From the NCBI GenBank assembly GCA_963677755.1, contig OY782506.1, positions 682,001-746,000 of the forward strand: a DNA stretch of 64,000 nucleotides, given 5' to 3'. Both the position numbers and the translations under genes were made by a program. Origin of the DNA: JAIOSF01 sp963677755. GTDB lineage: Bacteria; Campylobacterota; Campylobacteria; Campylobacterales; Arcobacteraceae. The notes beneath the pieces are model-generated. The model made no database searches. It worked only from the letters and a program-made list of their open reading frames with translations, and was not told where the DNA came from. Below are positions 1 to 7,819 of the stretch, piece by piece (the first letter of the stretch is position 1; every line of letters begins with the position of its first letter).

Positions 1-206
1 GAGTCCATAGTTGTTGCTTGTGGATTTGCTTGTGTGTTAATTGGGTTTGTATTGTAGTATGGGTTTTGTTGTGTTGCTTGTGGTTGTGTTTGCATTGTTT
101 CATTCATACTATTTATACCTTGTGCTTGCATATTAGAAGCTTGATTAATATATGGATTGTTTTGAAATCCTTGTGTTTGAGTTCCGTTTATATGTTTATT
201 TTGCAT
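1..206 (-). CDS. Q/N-rich protein, N-terminal part (runs off left edge)
   Basis: An open frame on the minus strand starts with ATG at 204-206 and stays open to the window edge, giving 68 codons. The visible part is dominated by Gln, Asn, Thr and Pro with scattered Tyr (for example QATQQNPYYN) and looks disordered, with no signal peptide or membrane segment. Its start overlaps the end of the upstream gene by 11 bases (ATGCAAAATAA), so it is translationally coupled and the last visible member of the ferrosome-like operon. The low-complexity composition suggests a scaffold or condensate-like role, which is inference only. I do not recognise a family. Confidence 0.6.
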   Translation of the reverse strand, partial: MQNKHINGTQTQGFQNNPYINQASNMQAQGINSMNETMQTQPQATQQNPYYNTNPINTQANPQATTMD

Positions 207-546
207 CTTCTATCTCCATTGTTTTTTGTGATTCTATCTCTAATTTGTCATATACTTTTTGTGTAGTATAAACACCCATTGCTCCAACACTCATAGCAGT
301 CATTGCTCCAAGAATATTTCCTGTTCCTAGGTAGTTTGCTGTTGCTATTGCTGATGCTGTTGCAATTCCACCTTGAAAAGCTACTTTAGTAGTATTATTG
401 ATAAGTTCTTTTTGAGAAATTTCCTCTTTTTTATACTTTGAATAATTTAATCCACCAGCAATAACTCCAGCTAAAACTGTCCCACTTACAAAATGTCCAG
501 TTACACTTCTTTGATCTCCTGTATCTATTGCTATACTACTTATCAT
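196..546 (-). CDS. Small glycine-rich membrane protein of the ferrosome-like operon
   Basis: The protein has 116 residues. Two hydrophobic glycine-rich stretches are visible: about residues 17-34 (GTVLAGVIAGG) and about 55-93, which is rich in Gly and Ala with small-xxx-small spacing and can form a helical hairpin. The C-terminus is charged (YDKLEIESQKTMEIEDAK). Small Gly-zipper hairpin proteins are typical of organelle-type membranes such as magnetosomes and ferrosomes, but I cannot assign a named family. GAGG lies 5 bases before the ATG. The start overlaps the upstream gene by 11 bases, so the two are coupled. Confidence 0.75.
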   Translation of the reverse strand: MISSIAIDTGDQRSVTGHFVSGTVLAGVIAGGLNYSKYKKEEISQKELINNTTKVAFQGGIATASAIATANYLGTGNILGAMTAMSVGAMGVYTTQKVYDKLEIESQKTMEIEDAK

Positions 547-778
547 TTTTTGCCTCTATCTCTTTTTTTGTTTCTTTTTTTGAAGTTAAGCAATCAACTT
601 TCTCTTCAACAGTTTTTTTCACATCTTTTGCTGTTTCTTTAATCTTTGTTGCTCCCTCTGTAGCTACTTCTTTTACTTTTGTAGCACCTTTAATTACTTG
701 TTTTTTGATTTTTTTGTTGTTATTAACTGCTACAACTGCCACTGCACCTGCTGCAATTCCTGCTATAAATGGTAACAT
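536..778 (-). CDS. YtxH-like small protein with amphipathic 11-residue repeats
   Basis: The protein has 80 residues from the ATG at 776-778. That start is chosen because AAGGAG lies 7 bases upstream, inside the end of the preceding gene; a further ATG upstream lacks such a site. An N-terminal Ala/Gly/Val segment (about residues 2-18, FIAGIAAGAVAVVAV) looks like a membrane or membrane-surface helix. It is followed by Lys/Thr/Ala/Glu-rich repeats of 11 residues (GATKVKEVATE, GATKIKETAKD, VKKTVEEKVD) that form an amphipathic helix, then a charged tail with one Cys. Such 11-mers are known from LEA, apolipoprotein and synuclein-type surface-binding proteins. A role in shaping or coating an iron-storage membrane is inferred from its neighbours. 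Confidence 0.75.
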   Translation of the reverse strand: MLPFIAGIAAGAVAVVAVNNNKKIKKQVIKGATKVKEVATEGATKIKETAKDVKKTVEEKVDCLTSKKETKKEIEAKNDK

Positions 779-779
779 T

Positions 780-1496
780 TTATTCTCCTTCTTTTTTTTC
801 ATTCATCATTTTTACTAGTTGCATAGCACCCAGACCACCAAGTAATACTCCCCCAATAGTAGCCGTATCCACACTACTAAAAAGTTTGATTACATCTTGT
901 TCGTTTATTTGTCCACTTGCAAACTTAGTTGCTATATTTCTAAAGTCATTTACTTTATTGAGCATCTCTGGATTTGTATTTCCTGTATTGTGTTCACTAA
1001 AATTGTTATAAATATCAGTTATATTTACATTTTCATTGGTATATTGAACTACACAATTTCTAAATGCTGGTAGATGATTGTTATAAGAAGCTGCTTGAAG
1101 TTGATATAATACATCTTGTATATCTGGATATTCCTCTACATATAATAGTAGATTATCATACATTTGTATATTATCAATCTCTGCTGCTACTCCCACTTCA
1201 CAACACTCTAATAGTGTGTTTGGTAACTCTATTTTTTCATACCAGTTATCTATTGGTAGTGGTACATTGTATTTTTCAAGTAAAGGTATCAACGCTTGGT
1301 AGTGTCTTATCTCCGCTTGGATAATATTTGAAAACGGCATAACATTTCCAAAAGTTTCTATTATTTTTCTATATGTTTCATAAGCATGAAACTCATCATA
1401 AACTGCTATTCTTAATACTTGATTTAAGATTGGTTCATCGTATGATTCATCAACTCTTAATTTTACAAGTAGATCTTCATCAAAGTTTATCTCCAT
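780..1496 (-). CDS. DUF2202 ferritin-like protein with C-terminal hydrophobic glycine-rich tail
   Basis: The protein has 238 residues. Residues about 22-155 match the DUF2202 ferritin-like fold: E35, the ExxH pair E62/H65, E106 (AAEIDN) and H141 (NNHLPAF) are the likely di-metal ligands. After a linker, residues about 211-230 form a glycine-rich hydrophobic segment (IGGVLLGGLGAMQLV) followed by MMNEKKEGE, which could tether the ferritin-like domain to a membrane. The start has a near-perfect AGGAGG nine bases upstream and directly abuts the HMA-like gene. The next gene begins one base after its stop. The likely role is iron binding or oxidation inside an iron-storage compartment, inferred from fold and operon. 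Confidence 0.85.
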   Translation of the reverse strand: MEINFDEDLLVKLRVDESYDEPILNQVLRIAVYDEFHAYETYRKIIETFGNVMPFSNIIQAEIRHYQALIPLLEKYNVPLPIDNWYEKIELPNTLLECCEVGVAAEIDNIQMYDNLLLYVEEYPDIQDVLYQLQAASYNNHLPAFRNCVVQYTNENVNITDIYNNFSEHNTGNTNPEMLNKVNDFRNIATKFASGQINEQDVIKLFSSVDTATIGGVLLGGLGAMQLVKMMNEKKEGE

Positions 1497-1814
1497 CTAA
1501 TTTACCTCCTTTTGTAAATTTGTAATAATCTCTACAACTTCATCTAAATTTTCGCCATTGATAAGATTATCCCAACTTTGTTTTGGAAAAATATCATTAT
1601 CATATTCTATTGTTACAGATGCGATTATTTTATTTATTTTTATTTTTTTAATTCCATCAATCTTATTTGATATATTTTGTATATCATCTATAGATACATC
1701 ACTTACTTCAGTTTGAATTTTAGGATTTACTCTGACTCTTAATCTCCCCTTTGTATGTGATATCACTGTAAAATATGAAGCGATTTGTACTAATTTTTCT
1801 GGTGTTATTTCCAA
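1497..1814 (-). CDS. HMA-like (HMA_2 type) metal-associated protein
   Basis: The protein has 105 residues. The stretch ISHTKGRLRVRV near residue 20 is the hallmark of the HMA_2 group, which keeps the ferredoxin-like fold of heavy-metal-associated domains but lacks their CxxC motif. It starts with TTG (1812-1814), supported by AAGGAG 8 bases upstream. It sits directly after the P-type ATPase and before the ferritin-like gene. In known ferrosome loci a small HMA-type protein accompanies the ATPase; an equivalent role here is inferred. No signal peptide or membrane segment is visible, so it is probably cytoplasmic and works with the ATPase. Confidence 0.75.
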   Translation of the reverse strand: MEITPEKLVQIASYFTVISHTKGRLRVRVNPKIQTEVSDVSIDDIQNISNKIDGIKKIKINKIIASVTIEYDNDIFPKQSWDNLINGENLDEVVEIITNLQKEVN

Positions 1815-1873
1815 TCTTTTACTCCTTTTATCTAATTTTTCTCTTTTTATGATTTTGTCTAACTTAAAATAAA

Positions 1874-4033
1874 CTAAGAGTTATTATCAATAGCAAGTCT
1901 TGATGAGTTTGCCATGATGCTCGTAGTATGTCCTATATGAATTGCTCCTGCTGCTGCTGGACTTAAAAGTCCAATAGCAGCAAAACCTGCTCCTATCATA
2001 TTGGTACTAGTTCCTATCCAATAGTTTTGATTGACTACTTTTAAAGTTTTTTTACTTAAATCATAAAGATTTACCACATCTTCTGGGTGTGAATGGGTAA
2101 TTGCAATATTGGATACCTCTATTGCAGCATCACTTCCCCCTGCTGCAAATGAGATAGCAACATCTGCTTTACTCATAGCTAAAGTATCATTCACCCCATC
2201 ACCTACCATCACTACATTTTTATATTCTTTTTTTAAGCTTTCAATCGCTTGGGCTTTTCCATGTGGAGTTTGGTTTGCAAAAACTGTATCAAAGTTAAAA
2301 TCAAGTGCAAAAGCATTTGCTACTTTTACTTCATCTCCTGTTACAAGAGCTATATGTTTTACCCCTTTTACCCGAAGGTCATTTATCATTTTTTTTGTAC
2401 CTTCTCTCACCTCATGTTCTAAAGTGATATATCCTAAAAGTTTTTTATCTACAGCTAAATAAACTATAGTTCTTCCATCTTCAAGATGATATGATGTTTG
2501 TTTTTTAAACTCTTTTGTAGATATTTTTTCTTTTGTAAAAAGGCTTTGATTTCCTGCAATTATTGTTTCGTTGTTGTGAATTGATTGTACACCAAAGCCA
2601 GGTAAAATCTCTGTTTTAGCCTCTTGGTTGATATTGATATTTAATTTTTTTGCATACTCTACAATAGCAGTTGCTATTGGATGAGTATTTCTATATTCAG
2701 CAGTTGCAAAATATTCTAAAAACATCTCTTTAGTAATATTATCACTTAAAATAATATCTTTAATGATAGGTTTCCCTGTAGTTAAAGTACCTGTTTTATC
2801 AAAACAAAATACCTCACTTTGACTCACTTTTTCTAAAGCCTCTCCACCTTTTATTAAAATACCTTGTTTTGCACCATTTGCAATACCCGCACTAATAGCA
2901 GTTGAAGCTGCTAAAATAGTAGAACATGGACATGACATAATAATCATCACAGAAAAAGCATTTAAAAATGAACCAGAGATAAGTAGAGTTCCTAAAGTCA
3001 TAGCAGAACCTAGTTTGAGTAATTTACTCGCAAGTTTATCAGCTTCAAGTTGAGCAGGTGATTTTAAAGCTAGAGATTTTTCAACATCACTCATCACTCG
3101 AGATATATAAGTATCATTTCCAATGGCAGTTACTTTGATATAAACTCGTCCTGTTTCACAAAAAGTACCAGCAAAAAGTTCAGCATCTTTTTCTTTAAAT
3201 GCACTCTCACTTCGTCCATTGATTAAAGACTCATCTATCTCTGCACTTCCATCTACAATAATACCATCAACTGGTATCTTTTCACCACTTCTACTTACAA
3301 CTATATCTCCTAGATTAATTTGGTCAATATCAACTTCTATCTCAACATCATCAACTAATGTATATACTTTTTGAATATCTAGTTCTATAAGGTTTTTTAT
3401 CTCATTTCTTGATTTTGTAGCGATATACTCTTCTAAAAGCATACCCCCTCTTAAGATATAAATTATCTCAAAAGCAGCAGTTGCTTCCCCAAAAAGTATT
3501 GCTAAGATGAGAGTTCCACTCATAAAAGTTTGCAGTGTAAATTTTCCATTTTGCATATCTATATATGCTTCTTTAAGTAGTGGAATAGCAGCAACTGTTG
3601 CTACAACTGCAACTAGTGAAAATGGAGTAGCTGCTACTGCAATACCTAAAATATTTTCAGTGATAAAAAGATAGACACTATATGCTGTAAGGATTCCAAA
3701 CTCTATTAGTTTTTTTTTAAATGTAATAGGGCTTATATCTGATTTAATATTACAAGTTACACAACCACCTTCAACACCACAAACAGCATTTGAAGCTGGG
3801 ATTGATTGTGTTATAGTTGGGAAGAGGGTATTTATTTTTTGTAGTATATTTTCTAAAGTTGTATTAGAAGAGTAGGTTAAAACTATTGATTTACAGGCAA
3901 TGTTTTCTCTAAAATCTACAACTATATCATGAAGAGTTTTCTCAATAAGTGATATATTTTTATCACTTTTAAATATATTTGATTTAAGTCTTACTCTATT
4001 GGTAGTGGAGCTTTTTATTACGATTTCATTCAT
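1874..4033 (-). CDS. Heavy-metal P1B-type ATPase, FezB-like
   Basis: The protein has 719 residues from the ATG at 4031-4033. That start overlaps the regulator's stop (ATGAATGA), suggesting coupling; an in-frame ATG at 4060 is an alternative. An N-terminal degenerate HMA_2-like domain (NRVRLKS) is followed by a Cys cluster (C85, C91, C94), then membrane segments. The metal-site motif is SCPC (367-370), as in the P1B-6 group. Also seen are the phosphorylation motif DKTGT (D412), the P1B HP pair at 451-452, and GDGVND (611-616). The actuator loop reads NGRS (about 272-275) where most P-type ATPases have TGES. FezB, the ferrosome pump, is a P1B-6 ATPase; the match in type and neighbours makes iron loading of an organelle the best guess. 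Export of another transition metal is the alternative. Confidence 0.85.
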   Translation of the reverse strand: MNEIVIKSSTTNRVRLKSNIFKSDKNISLIEKTLHDIVVDFRENIACKSIVLTYSSNTTLENILQKINTLFPTITQSIPASNAVCGVEGGCVTCNIKSDISPITFKKKLIEFGILTAYSVYLFITENILGIAVAATPFSLVAVVATVAAIPLLKEAYIDMQNGKFTLQTFMSGTLILAILFGEATAAFEIIYILRGGMLLEEYIATKSRNEIKNLIELDIQKVYTLVDDVEIEVDIDQINLGDIVVSRSGEKIPVDGIIVDGSAEIDESLINGRSESAFKEKDAELFAGTFCETGRVYIKVTAIGNDTYISRVMSDVEKSLALKSPAQLEADKLASKLLKLGSAMTLGTLLISGSFLNAFSVMIIMSCPCSTILAASTAISAGIANGAKQGILIKGGEALEKVSQSEVFCFDKTGTLTTGKPIIKDIILSDNITKEMFLEYFATAEYRNTHPIATAIVEYAKKLNININQEAKTEILPGFGVQSIHNNETIIAGNQSLFTKEKISTKEFKKQTSYHLEDGRTIVYLAVDKKLLGYITLEHEVREGTKKMINDLRVKGVKHIALVTGDEVKVANAFALDFNFDTVFANQTPHGKAQAIESLKKEYKNVVMVGDGVNDTLAMSKADVAISFAAGGSDAAIEVSNIAITHSHPEDVVNLYDLSKKTLKVVNQNYWIGTSTNMIGAGFAAIGLLSPAAAGAIHIGHTTSIMANSSRLAIDNNS

Positions 4034-4487
4034 GTGATTGACAATCTTTACAAACACCATAAAGCATCATATTATGACTTTGAAGTTTAAAACCATTTTC
4101 AATAGCAACTAACTCTTGTATCTTTTCAACCTCTGCATCATAAAATTCTACAATTTTTCCACACTCAACACATACCATGTGGTCATGATGTGATGTGAGG
4201 TTTAGTTCATAGACTTTACTCTCAAAACCATCTATTGAGATACCTTTTATTATATGTAACTCTTCAAGTAAAGCTAAAATTCTGTAAACAGTAGCAATAC
4301 CTATATTGATATTATGAACATCTTTTACTTTTTTGGCTATATCTTCTGCACTTAAGTGATTGTCACAGTCAAATAATATTTTTAATACATATTCTCTTTG
4401 TACTGAATTATTGAGTCCTAAAGACTTGATAAGACCTTTAAATTTTAACATATACTCATCATAAGTTATAGTTAAATCTTTTTTCAT
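4026..4487 (-). CDS. Fur-family metalloregulator (first gene of ferrosome-like operon)
   Basis: The protein has 153 residues with the usual Fur layout: an N-terminal winged helix (helix with IGIATVYRILALLEEL), then the metal-binding and dimer domain with SHHDHMVCVECGKIVEFYD and a C-terminal CKDC pair. The HHDH and two CxxC sites fit the regulatory and structural zinc sites of Fur. It is the first gene of the operon, overlaps the ATPase start, and has AT-rich Fur-box-like repeats just upstream, so it probably regulates itself and the operon. A second Fur homologue lies at 37348-37788. Whether this copy acts as Fur, Zur or PerR cannot be told from sequence alone. Confidence 0.9.
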   Translation of the reverse strand: MKKDLTITYDEYMLKFKGLIKSLGLNNSVQREYVLKILFDCDNHLSAEDIAKKVKDVHNINIGIATVYRILALLEELHIIKGISIDGFESKVYELNLTSHHDHMVCVECGKIVEFYDAEVEKIQELVAIENGFKLQSHNMMLYGVCKDCQSHE

Positions 4488-4529
4488 ATTGGTACCTCTA
4501 GTTTAGATATTATTTTAATTTGTCAATTA

Positions 4530-4544
4530 TGATAATTAATATCA
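4530..4544. promoter_or_regulatory. Fur-box-like inverted repeat
   Basis: TGATAATTAATATCA is an imperfect palindrome in the divergent region between the regulator/ATPase operon (minus) and the DUF1007/NicO genes (plus). A further half site (ATTATCAGAT) follows it. It resembles the GATAAT-based Fur consensus. Confidence 0.6.
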
Positions 4545-4580
4545 AAATATTATCAGATAGTAACTTTATTTAATCTTAAT

Positions 4581-4599
4581 AGTGATAATAATTATCATA
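4581..4599. promoter_or_regulatory. Fur box upstream of DUF1007/NicO genes
   Basis: AGTGATAATAATTATCATA contains the core palindrome GATAATAATTATC, two outer bases off the 9-1-9 Fur layout. It lies 46 bases before the DUF1007 gene and about 95 bases before the regulator gene, so it could serve both directions. Confidence 0.75.
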
Positions 4600-4644
4600 A
4601 TATAAAATTCATTGATAAAGTAAGAATACGATACAATCTCAGTC

Positions 4645-5172
4645 ATGAAATTAAAAATCAAATTTTTGTTACTATTCCCTCTTTTTTTATATGCACATCC
4701 TCATACATTTATAGACTTATACCCTATTGTAATTTCTGAAAAAAACATTATTAAAACTATAAAGTTTAAATGGGAAATGGATGACATATCTTCACAACTT
4801 CTTAAAATGGAGTTTGACCAAAATATGGATGGGAAAATTGATGAAGAGGAAAATAGCTATATAGAAAAAAACTATTTTGAACCATTATCTACATATGATT
4901 TTTATACAGATATTATGATCAAAAACATATCTATAAAAACGAAGCCAAAAGATTTCAAAGCTTTTTTTGTAGGTGATAAAGTGGTGTATAGTTTCAAAGT
5001 AGATATAGAAGCTCATAAAGATGATATTTATATTGACTTTTATGATTCAGATAATTTTGTAGCTATTGTTTTAAAAAAAGAGTTTGTAATATCATTGGTG
5101 GATTATTATATAAAAGGTGTAGACAATGATTTTTATTTTGCACATAGATTAAGTTTTAAAAAGGAAAAATAA
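4645..5172 (+). CDS. DUF1007 family periplasmic protein (metal transport accessory)
   Basis: The protein has 175 residues with a short N-terminal signal segment (FLLLFPLFLYA) followed by the family's HPHTFIDLYP. It contains an EF-hand-like stretch, DQNMDGKIDEEEN, around residue 60. DUF1007 proteins are regularly encoded next to NicO-type nickel/cobalt transporters, and here the next gene is one. The histidine-rich mature N-terminus suggests periplasmic metal binding or delivery. A paralogue lies at 16850-17332, with the gene order reversed relative to its transporter. Control by Fur is suggested by the box upstream. Confidence 0.85.
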   Translation: MKLKIKFLLLFPLFLYAHPHTFIDLYPIVISEKNIIKTIKFKWEMDDISSQLLKMEFDQNMDGKIDEEENSYIEKNYFEPLSTYDFYTDIMIKNISIKTKPKDFKAFFVGDKVVYSFKVDIEAHKDDIYIDFYDSDNFVAIVLKKEFVISLVDYYIKGVDNDFYFAHRLSFKKEK

Positions 5173-5173
5173 T

Positions 5174-5941
5174 TTGGGCAACTTATATAATGACTTTATA
5201 TCTCAAATAACACTTTGGCAATATAGTTTAAATAAAACAATATCAAGTTCCATACGAGGAGCAGATGATACAAATAGTTTAGTTATGTATGCAACAGTTT
5301 TAGCTATTGCATTTCTTTATGGAGTTATACATGCAGCTGGTCCAGGACATGGAAAAGGGTTAGTTGCTTTGTATTTTGCTAAAGGAAAAAATAACTACAA
5401 AGATGCTTTTACGATAGGGTATTTAATAGCGATTGTACATGCTATATCTGCTGTAGTTATAACTTTTGTATTGTATTTTGTATTTAAAACAATGTTCCGA
5501 CAAAACTTTAATCAATTTTCAAATTATGCAATGTTAGCTTCAGCTGTATTAATAATTTCAATTGGTATATACCTTATAATTAAAGCAATTATAGATAATA
5601 AGAAAAAATCAAATGATGAAGAAGAATATAATCATACAAATAAAAGTAAATATAGTATTGCTTTAAGTGTAGGAGTTGTTCCTTGTCCTGGGGTTATGAC
5701 TATAGTATTATTTTGTATCTTATTAAAAAAATTTGTGTTAGGAGTATTAGCTGCTATTACTATGAGTATAGGGATGGGACTTACTATATCAGTAGTGGGA
5801 ATTTTGTCTGTAGTTTTTAGTAAAAAAACAGAAAAATTTGTAAATACCAAAGGGTATATTTTAGAGATACTTAGTGGTGTATTGATAATTTTATTAGGGA
5901 TTTTTTTGTTAAGTTCTGTTTATACTAGTTTTATTAATTGA
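5174..5941 (+). CDS. NicO/RcnA-family metal transporter
   Basis: The protein has 255 residues and about six membrane helices. Two family signatures are present: HAAGPGHGKG in the second helix region and GVVPCPGVMTIV after the central hydrophilic loop, which holds charged residues and one His. The TTG start at 5174 is supported by AAGGAAA upstream and by alignment with the N-terminus of the paralogue at 16110 (xLYNxF...W). The family moves nickel or cobalt across the inner membrane; specificity here is unknown. The 3' end overlaps the convergent GGDEF gene by 22 bases. Confidence 0.85.
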   Translation: MGNLYNDFISQITLWQYSLNKTISSSIRGADDTNSLVMYATVLAIAFLYGVIHAAGPGHGKGLVALYFAKGKNNYKDAFTIGYLIAIVHAISAVVITFVLYFVFKTMFRQNFNQFSNYAMLASAVLIISIGIYLIIKAIIDNKKKSNDEEEYNHTNKSKYSIALSVGVVPCPGVMTIVLFCILLKKFVLGVLAAITMSIGMGLTISVVGILSVVFSKKTEKFVNTKGYILEILSGVLIILLGIFLLSSVYTSFIN

Positions 5942-7065
5942 TATTCAACTCTATTTTTTCCATTTTGTTTTGCTTTATAAAGTAGCTCATCGGCTCTTTT
6001 CATAAGTGATTGTTCTGTATCCCCTTGTCTAAACTCTGTTAACCCAAAAGAACAAGTGATATGGTTGAGTTTTTCAAAATGGATATTAGATATAAGTTCT
6101 CTTATTTTATCTGCAAAAGCAAAAGAATCTTTTAGATTATTCATAGGAGAAAGTATCACAAATTCTTCTCCTCCCCATCGGGCAAAAGTATCTGTTTTTC
6201 GTATATGATTTTGAACTACTTTTGCAACTTCTTTTAAAACAATATCACCATAATCATGCCCATAAGTATCATTTACTTTTTTAAAATTATCTATATCTAT
6301 CATAATAGCTGTAAATTTTTGCTCTTGGAATCGGGAAGCGATATTAACTAAGTCTTTTAAAGTTTCATCAAACTTAAGCCTTGAAGCAGCACCAGTTAAA
6401 GTATCTTCAAATGCAACTTTTTTTGTATCTTTTTGAAGTTCTTCAAACTCTTTATGAAGTTCCTCTTTTGTTGTTTCTTGATTTTTAATGAGATTAAATA
6501 GAGAGAGTAAAAGAAAGATATTGATTACTCCAACAAAAAAGATTTTCATAAACAAGTTATCTATCATAGATAAAATTTGTGAGTTTTGTTGTAATTGTTT
6601 TACTATTAACACATAACCATCATCATAAACTTTACCAAAAAGATATATAGAGTTTTTTTCAAATCCTTGTAGATATTCATTTTCTCCTAAAGATGCTAGT
6701 TTATTTTCAATATAGGGATCATCACTATTGTTTTTATCAAAAAATTTAAAAGTTAGATTAAATTTTATAGTTTTATTTTCCTCTTTTTCCATCAAAAGAG
6801 GAGTGCTTTTTGAAAACTCATTTATCAAATCATTTTTATCTATATAGTCACTATTTTCAATTAATATATTTTTTAATTTAGGATATGTTTTGTATATTTT
6901 TTTGTAAAAGTTATAGTGCATAACTATCCCTTTTATCTTTTCAGCTTTTATGGTGGTGTTGACATTCTGATTTTCAGTGTATATATACAGAACAGTAAGA
7001 ACAATTATAACAAAGTATGCGAATAAAAATTTGTATTTTTTATTTATTGATAAAGAGGTTATCAT
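5920..7065 (-). CDS. Membrane-anchored diguanylate cyclase (GGDEF)
   Basis: The protein has 381 residues from the ATG at 7063-7065, chosen because AAGGA precedes it by about 7 bases; an earlier in-frame ATG at 7089 has no such site. One N-terminal helix (FLFAYFVIIVLTVLYIY) and a second near residue 180 enclose a periplasmic sensor region. A short coiled coil leads to the C-terminal GGDEF domain with an intact GGEEF signature and an RxxD inhibitory site (RKTD) five residues before it. It should make c-di-GMP. Its start overlaps the end of the upstream EAL gene, so the two form one unit. Confidence 0.9.
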   Translation of the reverse strand: MITSLSINKKYKFLFAYFVIIVLTVLYIYTENQNVNTTIKAEKIKGIVMHYNFYKKIYKTYPKLKNILIENSDYIDKNDLINEFSKSTPLLMEKEENKTIKFNLTFKFFDKNNSDDPYIENKLASLGENEYLQGFEKNSIYLFGKVYDDGYVLIVKQLQQNSQILSMIDNLFMKIFFVGVINIFLLLSLFNLIKNQETTKEELHKEFEELQKDTKKVAFEDTLTGAASRLKFDETLKDLVNIASRFQEQKFTAIMIDIDNFKKVNDTYGHDYGDIVLKEVAKVVQNHIRKTDTFARWGGEEFVILSPMNNLKDSFAFADKIRELISNIHFEKLNHITCSFGLTEFRQGDTEQSLMKRADELLYKAKQNGKNRVEYQLIKLV

Positions 7066-7759
7066 ATAAAAATCCTTGTATAAAATCAACTTTTGTATCT
7101 CTTGCTATCTCTAAATCCTCATAGGTTTCAATACCCTCCAAAATAACTTTTTGGTTTTGAGAATGTGCAAAATCAACTATGCCATTTATAATATGAATAA
7201 ATGAATTATTTGATTTGACGGCTACAAGCATATCTTTGTCTAGTTTAATATAGTTTGTTTTATTAAGTAGAAAAATTGAAACCATTGAATCTTCTTTAAA
7301 AAAATCATCCATAGCAAACTCAAAATTAAATTTATTAAAAATATCTATAAGCATTGTAATATTAATATGGGCATGGGAATTTTCTACTAACTCTATAGTA
7401 AAATTACTTTGTTTTTGAAAAAAAGAAAAAAGTTCATTGACACCTGTTTTGTATCCAAATACATGAGGGTCAAAGTTTAAAAAAAGTTTTGTGTTTTTTG
7501 GTCTATTTAAAAACTGAGCTTTTTTTGTAAGGTATTCTAACTGATAAAAAAGTTTTAAGTTTTTATGACAATACCCAAATACCAAATCAGGTGGCAATAA
7601 AATATCATTATATTTAAATCTTGCAAGTGCCTCATAGGCATATATATTTTCATCTTGAAGAGATACAATTGGTTGATATTGTGTATAGAAAAATTTATTT
7701 TCTATTATTTTTTTTATTATATCTTCGGAGATAAGATATGGAGTATTTAATTTACACAT
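7040..7759 (-). CDS. EAL-domain c-di-GMP phosphodiesterase
   Basis: The protein has 239 residues and is nearly all EAL domain, with no sensor or membrane segment. The catalytic landmarks are mostly kept: EALAR, an Asn in LFLNFDPH, ELVEN, the double Asp in MDDF, KLD, EGIET and QGF. The DDFGTGYSS loop is altered (DDFFKEDSM), so activity is likely but not certain. It is cotranscribed with the GGDEF gene downstream, giving an enzyme pair with opposite activities. A perfect 19-base Fur box lies 61 bases upstream of its start, which suggests iron control. Confidence 0.85.
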   Translation of the reverse strand: MCKLNTPYLISEDIIKKIIENKFFYTQYQPIVSLQDENIYAYEALARFKYNDILLPPDLVFGYCHKNLKLFYQLEYLTKKAQFLNRPKNTKLFLNFDPHVFGYKTGVNELFSFFQKQSNFTIELVENSHAHINITMLIDIFNKFNFEFAMDDFFKEDSMVSIFLLNKTNYIKLDKDMLVAVKSNNSFIHIINGIVDFAHSQNQKVILEGIETYEDLEIARDTKVDFIQGFLYDNLFINK

Positions 7760-7819
7760 AATATACCTGATTTTTAATTTTTAAAATAATATATAAAAAT
7801 CTCTTAATTTACACTTAAT

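Noticed and set aside
18..266. Plus-strand open frame of 82 codons at the left edge
   Set aside because: It is antisense to the Q/N-rich gene and next gene, and its Cys/Leu/Val-rich translation is typical of a shadow frame.
528..818. Plus-strand frame of 96 codons
   Set aside because: It is opposite to the YtxH-like gene, whose ribosome site and repeats are convincing.
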